Of a stretch of DNA of 42,799 nt, positions 7,723 through 17,200 are shown piece by piece; position 1 is the first letter of the stretch; each line of letters opens with the position of its first letter. Source of the stretch: Actinomycetes bacterium (GTDB lineage Bacteria > Actinomycetota > Acidimicrobiia > Acidimicrobiales > Acidimicrobiaceae); contig JAKCBW010000006.1 of the NCBI GenBank assembly GCA_021842145.1, positions 1 through 42,799 on the forward strand, given 5' to 3'. The notes under the pieces are model-generated. The model did not search any database. It was not told the origin of the DNA and was given only the letters and a program-made list of their open reading frames with translations. A program made the position numbers and the translations under genes.

Positions 7723-8751
7723 CTAGCCAAGGACAAGCTCAGCCATGGTACGAATTAATTGGAGGTCTCCGCCGACGATCAAGGTGGTGATTACCGTATC
7801 ATTCCACCGCTCGAGATCATCTTTTATCTTCTCCTTCGGTCCGATGAGTGCAACATCCTCTACCATTCGAAGCGGAACCAGCGAATTTGCGCCGGCCTTG
7901 TCTCCTGCTAGAAATGCCTCTTGAATTTTGTGGCACTCCTCCTCATAACCCATGCGAACAAACACATCGGCGTGGAAATTTGCCGCCTTTGAACCCATGC
8001 CCCCGACGTAGAGGGAAATGAAGGGTCGGATCTTGTCCGCCGCGGCCTCGACGTCCTCGTCGATGGCGACCATGGTCGGACATGCGACCTCAAATCCTTT
8101 GGCCTTGTCCAATAATGGCTGAGCAGAGAAGCCTTCGGAAAGTGCTTGGCGATAGAAAGAGTCCGAACTTGGCGAAAACCAAAAAGGAAACCAGCCGTCC
8201 GCCACCTCGGCGGCCAAAGCGACGTTCTTCGGACCTTCTGCCGCCATAAATATCGGTAGATCCTTACGCAGGGGATGAACCGTAGATTTAAGTGCCTTCC
8301 CTAGGTTGCTTCCACCTTGTAGCGGGAGGTTATAAAACTCGCCATTGTGAACGAGCGGACCTTCTCGCTTGAGGGTAGAACGTACTACCTCTATATATTC
8401 TCGAGTACGCAGAAGTGGTTTTGGATACGGCTGTCCGTACCATCCTTCGACGACCTGAGGACCAGATGCACCAATCCCCATTATGAACCGCCCATTGCTG
8501 AGGTGATCCATGGTCAAGGCGGCCATCGCCGCTGCGGTAGGTGTCCTAGCGGAGAGCTGCATGATGGCAGTCCCTAATTTGATGCGCTTGGTCTGCGAAC
8601 CCCACCAAGCCAATGGCGTAAGGGCATCGGAACCGTAGGCTTCTGCGGTCCACGCCGAATCAAAACCGAGGTCCTCTGCGGCTAGCAGTAGCTCTAATGC
8701 TCCCGTTGGTGGTCCCGACGACCAGTATCCAAGCTGCAAGCCGAGTTTCAC
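7723..8751 (-). CDS. LLM-class (luciferase-like) oxidoreductase, probably F420-dependent
   Basis: About 342 residues of a TIM-barrel luciferase-like monooxygenase fold. KLGLQLGYWSSGPP is the first strand, LAAEDLGFDSAWTAEAYGSDALTPLAW the usual second block. IKLGTAIMQLSARTPTAAAMAALTMDHLSNGRFIMGIGASGPQVVEGWYG is the characteristic core, and ALAAEVADGWFPFWFSP follows. The GTG at 8751 is chosen because AAGGAGGAGAC precedes it; an upstream start at 8796 would add 15 residues not seen in the family. By family it oxidises or reduces a small organic substrate with reduced flavin or F420. The substrate is unknown. It is divergent from a PPOX-class gene, another family that uses F420. Confidence 0.88.
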   Translation of the reverse strand: MKLGLQLGYWSSGPPTGALELLLAAEDLGFDSAWTAEAYGSDALTPLAWWGSQTKRIKLGTAIMQLSARTPTAAAMAALTMDHLSNGRFIMGIGASGPQVVEGWYGQPYPKPLLRTREYIEVVRSTLKREGPLVHNGEFYNLPLQGGSNLGKALKSTVHPLRKDLPIFMAAEGPKNVALAAEVADGWFPFWFSPSSDSFYRQALSEGFSAQPLLDKAKGFEVACPTMVAIDEDVEAAADKIRPFISLYVGGMGSKAANFHADVFVRMGYEEECHKIQEAFLAGDKAGANSLVPLRMVEDVALIGPKEKIKDDLERWNDTVITTLIVGGDLQLIRTMAELVLG

Positions 8752-8874
8752 GTCTCCTCCTTGATTCTGTAAATACAACCCTGCAGAATCTAACACTTTT
8801 GGACCCTATAGTCTGGTCGACCCCTAAGAGCACCGTTTAGCTTTTGCGAACCTTGGTCCAGGAGAATTGGTGAA

Positions 8875-8915
8875 TATTCGATAATTGCACATCGAGCGTA
8901 ATGTAGTATTCGATA
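8875..8915 (+). repeat. Direct repeat TATTCGATA upstream of the PPOX-class gene
   Basis: TATTCGATA is present at 8875-8883 and 8907-8915, 32 bp apart start to start, about three helical turns, inside the AT-rich divergent region at 8752-8946. It could be a paired operator. No clear -35/-10 pair was assigned. Confidence 0.4.
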
Positions 8916-8946
8916 TTCTGAGAGTAAAGATTAAAAGGGGAAACAG

Positions 8947-9339
8947 ATGGCCAACAAATTAACCGATGCCGATATTGAACTCCTAAAAGAGGCGCAAATT
9001 GCGATAGTTACCACCGTTAATCCCGACGGTTCACTGCACTCCACGCCTACCTGGGTCGACACCGACGGAGAAGCCGTCATAATCAACACTTCAGTTGGCC
9101 GAAAAAAGCATCGCAACATTGAGCAGTTCAAGCACGTTTCGATCTGCGTGGTCGATTCCAAGCAGCCCTACCGATGGGTCTCGGTGAGCGGAAAGGGGGA
9201 GTTCGAGACCAAGGAGGCCGACGCGCATATCAATGCAATGGCAAAGAAGTATCTTGGACAAGATACCTACCCCTTCCGAACCGAGGGTGAAGTTCGAGTC
9301 ATGGTCAAGGTAGTGCCGACAAAAAGGCTCGGCAGCTAG
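8947..9339 (+). CDS. PPOX-class (pyridoxamine 5'-phosphate oxidase fold) protein, probably F420- or FMN-binding
   Basis: A small split-barrel protein of 130 residues. AQIAIVTTVNPDGSLHSTPTWVDTDGEAVIINTSVGRKKHRNI is the signature of the family annotated as PPOX-class F420-dependent enzymes, and YRWVSVSGKGEFETKEADAHINAMAKKYLG is the second half of the barrel. The length is typical. ATG at 8947 follows AAAGGGG. By family it acts as an F420/FMN-dependent reductase or a cofactor- or heme-binding protein in the cytosol. The exact substrate cannot be read. It diverges from the LLM-class gene and is probably monocistronic. Confidence 0.88.
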   Translation: MANKLTDADIELLKEAQIAIVTTVNPDGSLHSTPTWVDTDGEAVIINTSVGRKKHRNIEQFKHVSICVVDSKQPYRWVSVSGKGEFETKEADAHINAMAKKYLGQDTYPFRTEGEVRVMVKVVPTKRLGS

Positions 9340-9656
9340 CACGCCTCATTCGGCAGAAATTCCCAATTCATCCCGTCCGTTGCCATTGGCACAAACCCAC
9401 AGAAACGGACGGGTTGGCCTCAATTTTGATCACCTCACCTCTTTAGAAGGCCAGTGCCGAGTTCAAGAGTCTTCCGCATTCAACCCGGTGCCCAGTTTTT
9501 CCAAAATTCGACGGGCAAATCCAATTGGCAGGCCAGAAAAGTCGCTAACTATCGTCGCAATTTCAACTTAAATTCCTCGGTAGCCTTTAGACTTATATTA
9601 CATAACAAAGCCGGGTAGGCCCTATATCACTCCACTATGGCGCGCCCGCGAGGATT
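9340..9656. other. Intergenic region with a nested inverted repeat, no gene seen
   Basis: About 317 bp between the PPOX-class gene and the MFS gene. The only structure noticed is the inverted repeat at 9372-9413. One frame stays open for 63 codons across 9380-9571 but has no ribosome binding site and no recognisable protein features. Confidence 0.6.
9372..9413 (+). terminator. Perfect 10-bp inverted repeat downstream of the PPOX-class gene
   Basis: CCCGTCCGTT (9372-9381) is the reverse complement of AACGGACGGG (9404-9413). Between the arms is a smaller dyad, TGCCA-T-TGGCA (9381-9391). The hairpin lies 33 bp after the stop codon. No T run follows, so it may be a factor-dependent terminator, an mRNA 3' stabiliser or a binding site. 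Confidence 0.4.
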
Positions 9657-10859
9657 ATGAAGGCTTTTAGAAGACTCTTTGAAATGCAACGGTCGGAATT
9701 GGCCGGATTTGTGGGCTATCTCGCGATAGCGGCCCTATTTCGGGCGAGCAATAACAGCGTCCAGACCACGGCTCCGCTTTTAGGAAGGCAAGCCCTCTCC
9801 CTTTCGACTTCGTCAATTGGACTAGCTGTTGCCCTCTCTGGGGTGTCTGCGGTACTGACCGCCTTTTTGATTTCGGTTCGCAAAACACCACTTAAATCGG
9901 CGCCCAGGCTTGCCCTGTTAGCTACTGGACTTTCGATCCTCTTGGTCATCTCAAAGGATCCGGCGGGATTCTTTCTGGGCTACATAGCCCTTGGGATCTC
10001 GGGTGGAGTTATGTATCCGAGCTTGGCAACAATCGGGTCTCACTTAGAGGGCGTCTCGCCCAGCAGGGGTGTGGCGGCCTACACCTTTGCCTTATCTGCA
10101 AGCCTGGCCGTCGGACCTCTACTTGAGTCTGTTCTGCTTCGCCTCTGGCCCGGTTCGCTGGTTGTAGCGATGGGTAGTTTCTTACCCTTTGTACTTCTTG
10201 CCCTTTGGCTAACCAAAAAGACTGAGGTCGGATCGGTCCAAGGCCCCCCAGAAGTGGTAGTTCCGAAAAAGAAAATATCGGTCGCCGAGTTGATGCGAAT
10301 CCGAGGCTTCAGGATCGCAATCTACACCCAGCTCATATACTCCTTCCCCTTCGTGGCTGCGGTATCTTTCGGTGCCCTCGTCGCCCACTTCATCTACCAC
10401 GTCTCGGCTTCTTCTACTCAGCTAGCATTTACCACGCTCTTTATGGCCTCCTTCGCATCTCGGGGGGTCATACTTCTCTACCCTCACAAGCTAAAGCTGC
10501 GAGCTCTTGTCATATTCTCCTCCTCGCTCTCGATTATTGCGATTGTTATCTTTGCACTCGGCAGCTCACCGATGGAGCTCTTTTTGTCCTTCGCGCTGCT
10601 AGGTATTCCCCATGGTCTGGTATATCCAATTTCTCTCAACCTCGCTAGAAACTCGATAAATGAGGACGAGTTGGATCGAGCGAACTCCTTGCTATCCGCC
10701 GCCGCTGGGAGCGCAAACATTATCTCACCTTTTATTTTGGGTTATTTTGCCGACTTCTTCGGTCTGAGGTGGATGATCATCTTGGTCTTGATCCCGACCA
10801 TCGCCTTTGCCATACCTTCGATCAAGCGAGAAGGATACCTGACACTCGCCACTCAGTAG
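9657..10859 (+). CDS. MFS transporter
   Basis: A 400-residue membrane protein with about 12 hydrophobic segments in two halves joined by a hydrophilic loop near residues 195-215 (TEVGSVQGPPEVVVPKKKIS). The fold is that of the major facilitator superfamily: ASNNSVQTTAPLLGRQALSLSTSSIGLAVALSGVSA at the start, and a repeat of the pattern in the second half ending SPFILGYFADFFGLRWMI. The ATG has GAGG a few bases upstream. The family moves drugs, sugars or metabolites by proton-coupled transport or exchange. The substrate is not evident, and neighbours give no clear hint. Function beyond membrane transport is unassigned. Confidence 0.85.
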   Translation: MKAFRRLFEMQRSELAGFVGYLAIAALFRASNNSVQTTAPLLGRQALSLSTSSIGLAVALSGVSAVLTAFLISVRKTPLKSAPRLALLATGLSILLVISKDPAGFFLGYIALGISGGVMYPSLATIGSHLEGVSPSRGVAAYTFALSASLAVGPLLESVLLRLWPGSLVVAMGSFLPFVLLALWLTKKTEVGSVQGPPEVVVPKKKISVAELMRIRGFRIAIYTQLIYSFPFVAAVSFGALVAHFIYHVSASSTQLAFTTLFMASFASRGVILLYPHKLKLRALVIFSSSLSIIAIVIFALGSSPMELFLSFALLGIPHGLVYPISLNLARNSINEDELDRANSLLSAAAGSANIISPFILGYFADFFGLRWMIILVLIPTIAFAIPSIKREGYLTLATQ

Positions 10860-10880
10860 TCATCGAATCTTCACCCGGCC

Positions 10881-10909
10881 CAATTTGACACAATTTGACA
10901 CAATTTGAC
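10881..10909 (+). repeat. Three tandem 10-bp repeats containing TTGACA
   Basis: The unit CAATTTGACA occurs three times in a row (the last copy ends in C) between the MFS stop and the AddB-like start. The period is 10 bp, one helical turn, and two copies contain the -35 consensus TTGACA. No good -10 box is visible at the matching distance, so a promoter role is only possible. Confidence 0.6.
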
Positions 10910-10953
10910 CTCTGGAAAGCGAATGTCCCAACCAATGGGTAATTTGTTGGGGG

Positions 10954-13900
10954 ATGCCCTATACAGATTCAAACAAGTCGGACCAGTCGAAGGTTGGACC
11001 AGCGGACCCCGATACAGTTACAACACCGGCAAATGGCCAGTCGGCTTACCCCCAATGTAAAACCAGTTGGGTAACGCCAGAGTCAGATCCGATAAGAGTA
11101 CTTGCCGACGAGATCAAGAGGTTAAAAAGCGACGAGAACCTAAAGAAGGTCTCCGTAATCGTGGATTCACACGAAACCGGCGTGCTCACTAGAAGGAATC
11201 TTGCACCGCTGTTCGCCGGACCGGGAACCGGGAATGGTCTTGGCGCAGTCGACTTCATCACCTTCGATCAATTAGCTGAATCGATAGTAAGGCGGGATGG
11301 GAGTCTAGCAAAGCGCCGAAAATCCAGCGGCGGGGTGGTCAGGTTAGCCGCCAAGAAGGTCCTGGAAAACCATAGCGCAGAATTTCCCGGTACGAATCAA
11401 AAAAGGGTCACCATCGACTCTTTTCAATCGATATTTCGCAGTTACGAACTGCTAAGAGAACGCGACAAAGCGACGCTTCGAGGCTTGACTGGCAGGACTT
11501 CTACGCTGCTAAGGGTTTGCGACGAAATAAGTGACCGAATATCACCTAAATTCTATTCATCGTTCGAGATACGAGAAATTGCGGCCAAAACCCTTCGGAT
11601 GAACCGAACAAGCCTGCGCCTAGATCCGGTGATAGTCTTTTTACCCACCCGCATCAATCCAACTGGCGCAGAGATAGTGGCGGGATTAGCCCGCCACTGT
11701 GAGGTGTCAATCATACTTAGGGTCTTCGGAGACAAAGATATCGACGAACCATTCGCCGTCTGGGCAAAGCAAGCCAACCCAACGGTAAACGGAATCCAAG
11801 GGAGCTCATTTCCCGTGTTGAATTTCGCCTTCGTAGACGCACACGACCCATCAGACGAAGTCCGTTACGCAGTAAGGCTGGTAATAGAAGCGGCAAAAAA
11901 GGGTGTCAGATTCTCCGAGATGGAGATCACCTACACCTCCGAGGACCCCTACCTCCCATACCTACTCTCTCAGCTGAGTAGGTCTCAGATACCTTACGTC
12001 GCGTCCCCAGCCGGCCACTTGGGCGACACAGCCTGGGCGAGGCGCGCTGAAACGATCTTGGAAATCGCTGCATCACCACCCACCCTGAAGAGCCTTTTTG
12101 ATCTGCTAAAGCTTCAAGATAAGGCCGATGAAAAAGACACGATAGCAATCTCTGCCATGGAAGAAGTGGCGCGCAACGTATTGGGTGATCTGGCAGAGCC
12201 GTACTGGCTTGAGAGGTTGAACGGTTGTGCTAGCGAGCTTCTTGGCGCACTGAATACCTACAAGTTCAGTCATAACTTCACTCCAATCCAAATTCACCAG
12301 GCATGTCTAAGGCTCACCGAAGAGATCAAATTCGTTGCCAAACTTCAAGAGTCCACAAAGGACACTGCTATGAGCTTCAAAGACTGGATAGCTTGGGGGG
12401 ATCGGTTCCAGCTTTGGCGCCTAGAAAAGGATGATGAGGTCTCCAATCGAGAAATATTGCAAGCAAAACGGGAGGCGGTTGCCGAGGTAATACGGGCTTT
12501 GAAAAAACTTGACCTCGTGGTCCCGGCTGTCAACTTTGAAGAATTCAGAGACTCAGCAAGAAGCGCTATCGAAGCGGCACAGCTGACAGTGGGAAAGATT
12601 GACCTTGGTCTACCGATCCACCCCGTATGGTCAACTCCCTTTAGCCCCCGAAAACTGGTGGTAGTACTTGGGATGACCGAGGATAGGGTGTCCGCTCTTA
12701 GGGCCCACAATCCACTAGTAACTCCTTATTTAGAAGCAAGATACGGTATTGAAGCGGAGCAAGGCGGGAGCCGCTACTTTGAAGCGAAGGCTGCCCTTTC
12801 GAACATCGCTTTCGCATCAAAAGAGGTCGTCTTGATGAGCAGCAGAAGTGATCTCAGCGGCACGAAGGCCAAGTCTCCATCTAGGTGGCTATGTGACCTA
12901 ATTTCAAAGTCAATCGGAAGGCGTGTATCGACCTCGGAGTACCTATTTCTGAGGGACCCTAGGCTGACCCACCTTGACGGAGACTTCACTGACCTGTCTA
13001 AAACCCATTCTCCGATCGACAAACGCGAGATCACAATGCTTCGAGCCAGAAAGATCAATAATTCTGACCACAAAGCAGCGGCACTTCTTTTAGGTGAATC
13101 CAAAGATCCACTTGAAAGTGGTTACAGAACTAAAAGGGCGCGGTCTGCTTGGCACTTCACCGAATTCGACGGGATGATTGGTGAGCCAATTTCTACCAAG
13201 ATCGAACTGCAAGCCTTCTCTCCTACCTCCCTCGAACGTTGGGTCGCGTGCCCATTCGCCTACTTTGCAAGGGAGGTACTGTCGATAACTCCAATTGAGC
13301 AGGCTTCTACCGAAGCAGATATTTCGCCTCGAGATCGAGGGAACATAATCCACCATGCCCTGGACACAATGGTGAAATGGTCCTTAAAAGAACCCGCCGG
13401 CACAAGCAGAACACCTGGCGAACGTTGGAGCGAACAGGAGTTGATGGTTGCCATCTCGAGCGCAGAGGAAAAAATTGGCGAGCTTGCCAAGCTCAACCGA
13501 TTTACCAAGCCAATTTTTTATGAGTTCGAACGAAGTCGACTGATCGGCGAGATCAAACAAATAGTCCAAAAAGATAGCGAGTTCAGAGAAGCTAGCAACG
13601 CCGAAGCCATCGGTTCTGAGGTCTACTTCGGACCAAACGAGCGGCTCCGAGCCAGTCTGTCAGTAACCGGGGAACCAGTGATCGAATTTATCGGCAGAAT
13701 CGACCGGATAGACCTGAGGCACGACCTGAATCAAGCTGTTGTCATCGACTACAAGTCCGGAAAATCGAGCTACTACAAGGTATCCCCCGATGATCCAACT
13801 CAAAACGGCAGAAACCTTCAGCTGGCCATCTACGCCGCAAGCCTCGAGGGCATGGAATGGGACACGGCATCAACTCCACAGTTGCTCGGCGAATACCTCT

Positions 13901-14211
13901 TTACCGCAACGCCTGAAGAGGCAAGGAGGATCAGCCTGGCGCTCACCGAAGATGTCAAGGAAAAAGTCGCCGAGGTCGTAAATTCAATAGTCAAAGCAAT
14001 CTGGGACGGATCGTTTCCCCAAGGAATGCTCAATCCACGGAATAATCCAATTGGCTGCGAGTACTGTGACCCATCTAACTTGAGGCCACGCTGGCACAAC
14101 CAGCAGATAAGAGCAAAATTTGCCGACCGAGCCATTTCGAGCTTCGCCCATTTGGTCTACCCAGATGAATTGCGCTTTCAGGATGACTTCTCAGATAGCG
14201 CAGACGAGTGA
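10954..14211 (+). CDS. AddB-like helicase/nuclease subunit with RecB-type PD-(D/E)XK nuclease
   Basis: 1085 residues. There is no Walker A motif in the N-terminal part, which otherwise reads like the inactive helicase-like half of AddB (VILRVFG...AKKGVRFSEMEITYTSEDPYLPYLLSQLSRSQIPYV). The C-terminal third is a RecB-family nuclease: LQAFSPTSLERWVACPFAYF, GNIIHHALD, IGRIDRIDLR, VVIDYKSGK (Asp932, Lys934) and LQLAIYAAS. AddB and related proteins bind a 4Fe-4S cluster through C-x(n)-C-x2-C-x5-C. Here Cys766, Cys1035 and Cys1038 are present but the fourth place is Arg1044. With the next gene it should form an ATP-driven end-resecting nuclease. The first 30 residues are polar and low in complexity. 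The ATG directly follows GGGGG, an unusually short ribosome-site spacing. Confidence 0.85.
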   Translation: MPYTDSNKSDQSKVGPADPDTVTTPANGQSAYPQCKTSWVTPESDPIRVLADEIKRLKSDENLKKVSVIVDSHETGVLTRRNLAPLFAGPGTGNGLGAVDFITFDQLAESIVRRDGSLAKRRKSSGGVVRLAAKKVLENHSAEFPGTNQKRVTIDSFQSIFRSYELLRERDKATLRGLTGRTSTLLRVCDEISDRISPKFYSSFEIREIAAKTLRMNRTSLRLDPVIVFLPTRINPTGAEIVAGLARHCEVSIILRVFGDKDIDEPFAVWAKQANPTVNGIQGSSFPVLNFAFVDAHDPSDEVRYAVRLVIEAAKKGVRFSEMEITYTSEDPYLPYLLSQLSRSQIPYVASPAGHLGDTAWARRAETILEIAASPPTLKSLFDLLKLQDKADEKDTIAISAMEEVARNVLGDLAEPYWLERLNGCASELLGALNTYKFSHNFTPIQIHQACLRLTEEIKFVAKLQESTKDTAMSFKDWIAWGDRFQLWRLEKDDEVSNREILQAKREAVAEVIRALKKLDLVVPAVNFEEFRDSARSAIEAAQLTVGKIDLGLPIHPVWSTPFSPRKLVVVLGMTEDRVSALRAHNPLVTPYLEARYGIEAEQGGSRYFEAKAALSNIAFASKEVVLMSSRSDLSGTKAKSPSRWLCDLISKSIGRRVSTSEYLFLRDPRLTHLDGDFTDLSKTHSPIDKREITMLRARKINNSDHKAAALLLGESKDPLESGYRTKRARSAWHFTEFDGMIGEPISTKIELQAFSPTSLERWVACPFAYFAREVLSITPIEQASTEADISPRDRGNIIHHALDTMVKWSLKEPAGTSRTPGERWSEQELMVAISSAEEKIGELAKLNRFTKPIFYEFERSRLIGEIKQIVQKDSEFREASNAEAIGSEVYFGPNERLRASLSVTGEPVIEFIGRIDRIDLRHDLNQAVVIDYKSGKSSYYKVSPDDPTQNGRNLQLAIYAASLEGMEWDTASTPQLLGEYLFTATPEEARRISLALTEDVKEKVAEVVNSIVKAIWDGSFPQGMLNPRNNPIGCEYCDPSNLRPRWHNQQIRAKFADRAISSFAHLVYPDELRFQDDFSDSADE

Positions 14212-17200
14212 TGGTGGGCCCTGCGGAAGGATCAAACTCCGTTGGTCCAAATGTGATTCAGGTCAAAGACCAAGGCGCACGGGTCCAAATAGCGGAGCAG
14301 CTTAAAAGGACCTTGTTTGTCGAGGCTGGAGCTGGCAGTGGCAAGACCACTTCGCTCGTGGAAAGGGTAAAGAATCTCCTCCTGGTCGAGGGTGTGAGCA
14401 TTTCTAAGATCGTCGCAATTACCTTTACCGAGAAATCGGCCAAAGAGCTTTTGGAAAGGATAACCTTCGAGCTAGCCGACCTCGAAGCCTGCGAAGAGGA
14501 AGAAATCTCTTTGACAAGAATCAAACGAGCGCTCTCGGAGATTGAGGGAGCACCGATTGGAACGATCCACTCCTTCGCCAGGAGGATATTGAGTAGCTTT
14601 ACATTCGAGGCCGGCCTTACTCCTGAAATCGAAGTATTAGATGAGATAGAAAAGGAAATTGAGTTCGAAACCCGTTTTGAAGGTTTCCTGTCAAAATTGT
14701 TGCAGGCCCAACCAGATCCACTCGGGCCAGACCTCCTCCCGTGGGCCATGGTGGTCGCACATTCCCAAGGTGCAAGCCTCTCGGTTATTAAAAAAGCCGC
14801 CAGAGCGCTTGATGCGGCGTGGCCGCTGCTTTCAAGGACACTAACCTCCAGTCCTCAACCTACTCCCACGTTAATACCCGAACTGGTGGGAAAAAATAGC
14901 CAACTCTTATCGCTTACCAAGGAGTTAATGGGGCTGCTTGACCCGGAAAAAATGGCTGCAAAAAGGTGCCTGAAGCTATTTACATACGCCAAACTGCTAG
15001 CGGATCCATTGTCGTCAAACAATCTGTTTTTACTGTTAGAACTGCTAAAAGACGCTCCCAAACCTAGTAGCAGAAAGCCGAGGACCAAGATACCACCAAA
15101 CGCCGCACTGGCGAGGATAGCGGAATTAACCGATGGCACCGAGGAGATCTACAGCGAGATCATCGACATCAAGACCCGCTATATCCAGCACTGGTTGTCG
15201 GTCCTCAGTGACGCCTTGATCGAATTCACCTTCGAAGGGGTACAAGACAGACGCACAGAGGGAACTCTTAGCTACGAAGACCTCCTAGGAATGTCTCGAG
15301 ACCTTATTTTGGGACCCGATTCAAAAGTCGTGCTAGAGCAGCTTGGCCAGCAATACACCCACTATCTAATCGACGAATTTCAAGATACAGACCCACTCCA
15401 AGTCGAACTGATCTTCTCTTTGGCTGGAATGAATACCTCCGTTTCAGAGGTAACCCAAGGGTCAATGAGGGCGGGAACCCTCTTCTTCGTAGGTGACCCC
15501 AAACAGTCAATTTACCGCTTTAGAGGGGCCGACCTCCGCCAATTCAACTCCGTTAGGTCCCAGATAGAGCCACTTGGCGGTGGCATAGTCGAGCTGACAA
15601 CTAATTTTAGAAGTCGGATCGGGATCGTTAATTTCGTCAATTCGATTTTCGAAAGGCTCTTGGATGGATCCGCTCAGGGTTACTCGTTCAAGGCTCTAAC
15701 GCCTTACGTCGATGACCAGCCAGAGCAGCCTTCGGTTCTCATGCTCGGACCGATCGAAGCGATCCAGCATGCCCTCATAGGCCCAATCAGAGACCAGGAA
15801 GCCGTAGCCGTCGTCGCCCAGATAGACGAGTTGATAAAAAGTGGGACCATGATTAGGGACCGATTTACCAACGAACTTAGAGAGATCAACGAATCCGACA
15901 TAGCGATACTCTCTCCGAGAAGGTCGGGGTTTGACTCGATAATCCAGGAGTTGGATTCCTCCCCCTATCAATACGCCATCGGCTCGATAATCTCGGTCTA
16001 TCGGTCACCCGAGATCAATGATGTACTGGACACCCTTAGCGCAATTGACGACCCGGGAAATGAGATATACGTCCTCAAAGCCCTAAGGTCTCCACTTTTC
16101 GGCCTCTCGGACAAGGAAATATACCATTACATAAAAGATCTCGATCGTAGAATCAACTTTGAACTCGATCCCCCTCCACCGATTGGCGAGGATAACTCGG
16201 TAGCTGGAGCACTTAGTTATTTGCGTCGAAAACGCTCCGCTCTCGCATCCATAAACGTATACGAAATGATCGAATCAATTGTTTCTGAAAGACTCTGTTT
16301 TGAGATCGCGGAGTTTGACAGAAAACCTCAGCAGAGCCGTTCAAGATACAGACTCCTCCTCGAAGAGGCTCGCCTTTGGGGGCAAAAGGCGCCACGGGGG
16401 ACACTAAGCGAGTACCTAAATTGGGCGCGCTCTCGCCAGGAAACCGAGAAGGCAGTTGAGGAACTTCCCCCACCACCTGACACAAATCAGATAAAATTGA
16501 TGACAATCCATTCGTCAAAGGGTCTCGAATTCCCCGTAGTGTTTCTGGTTGGCATTGGTCAGAGCAATTCAGTAACGTCCCACGCATTAGGTTTCTCAGA
16601 CTCGAAAAAACCCCTCCTCAAGATCAATTCAGCGCTGACCGTCAAGGGATTCGACGAGTGGATAGAAATTGACCGTGAATCACAAGACGCCGAGTTTCGC
16701 CGACTTTTGTACGTAGGATGCACTAGGGCAAGGGATCTATTGATCATCTCGACATATCGTAAGTACGTCAAGGCTGCAACTTCACCAGGTGGCGCCGAAC
16801 TGATCACAAACACGATCAACGAATTCTCAATCCCGGTTACTTGGGTAACCAAGAAGTACCCAGTTTCAACAGAACACCGAAATGACAGAGCGACTGCCCC
16901 TGCGTCGTCGGTACTCTACGATGCAGAAGCCGATTTCAGACTAACAGAGCAAGCAATTGCAGCAGCATCGGAGTCACTCGTCCTAACGGCAACGGGTGAC
17001 AACTGGGTCGATAGCGCGATAGTTCTAGAGACCCCGACCCTAAGTCACGACTTCGAAGCGGGAAGTGAATCGGTGATTATTGGTAATGCTGTCCACTTCG
17101 CCCTTTCGATCTTCGATATCTCTTTGCTAAAGGACTCGCCTAAAGACGGTCCGCTCAGCGACCAGCTGATCGATTTGGTTCGCACTGCGGTACTTGAAGC

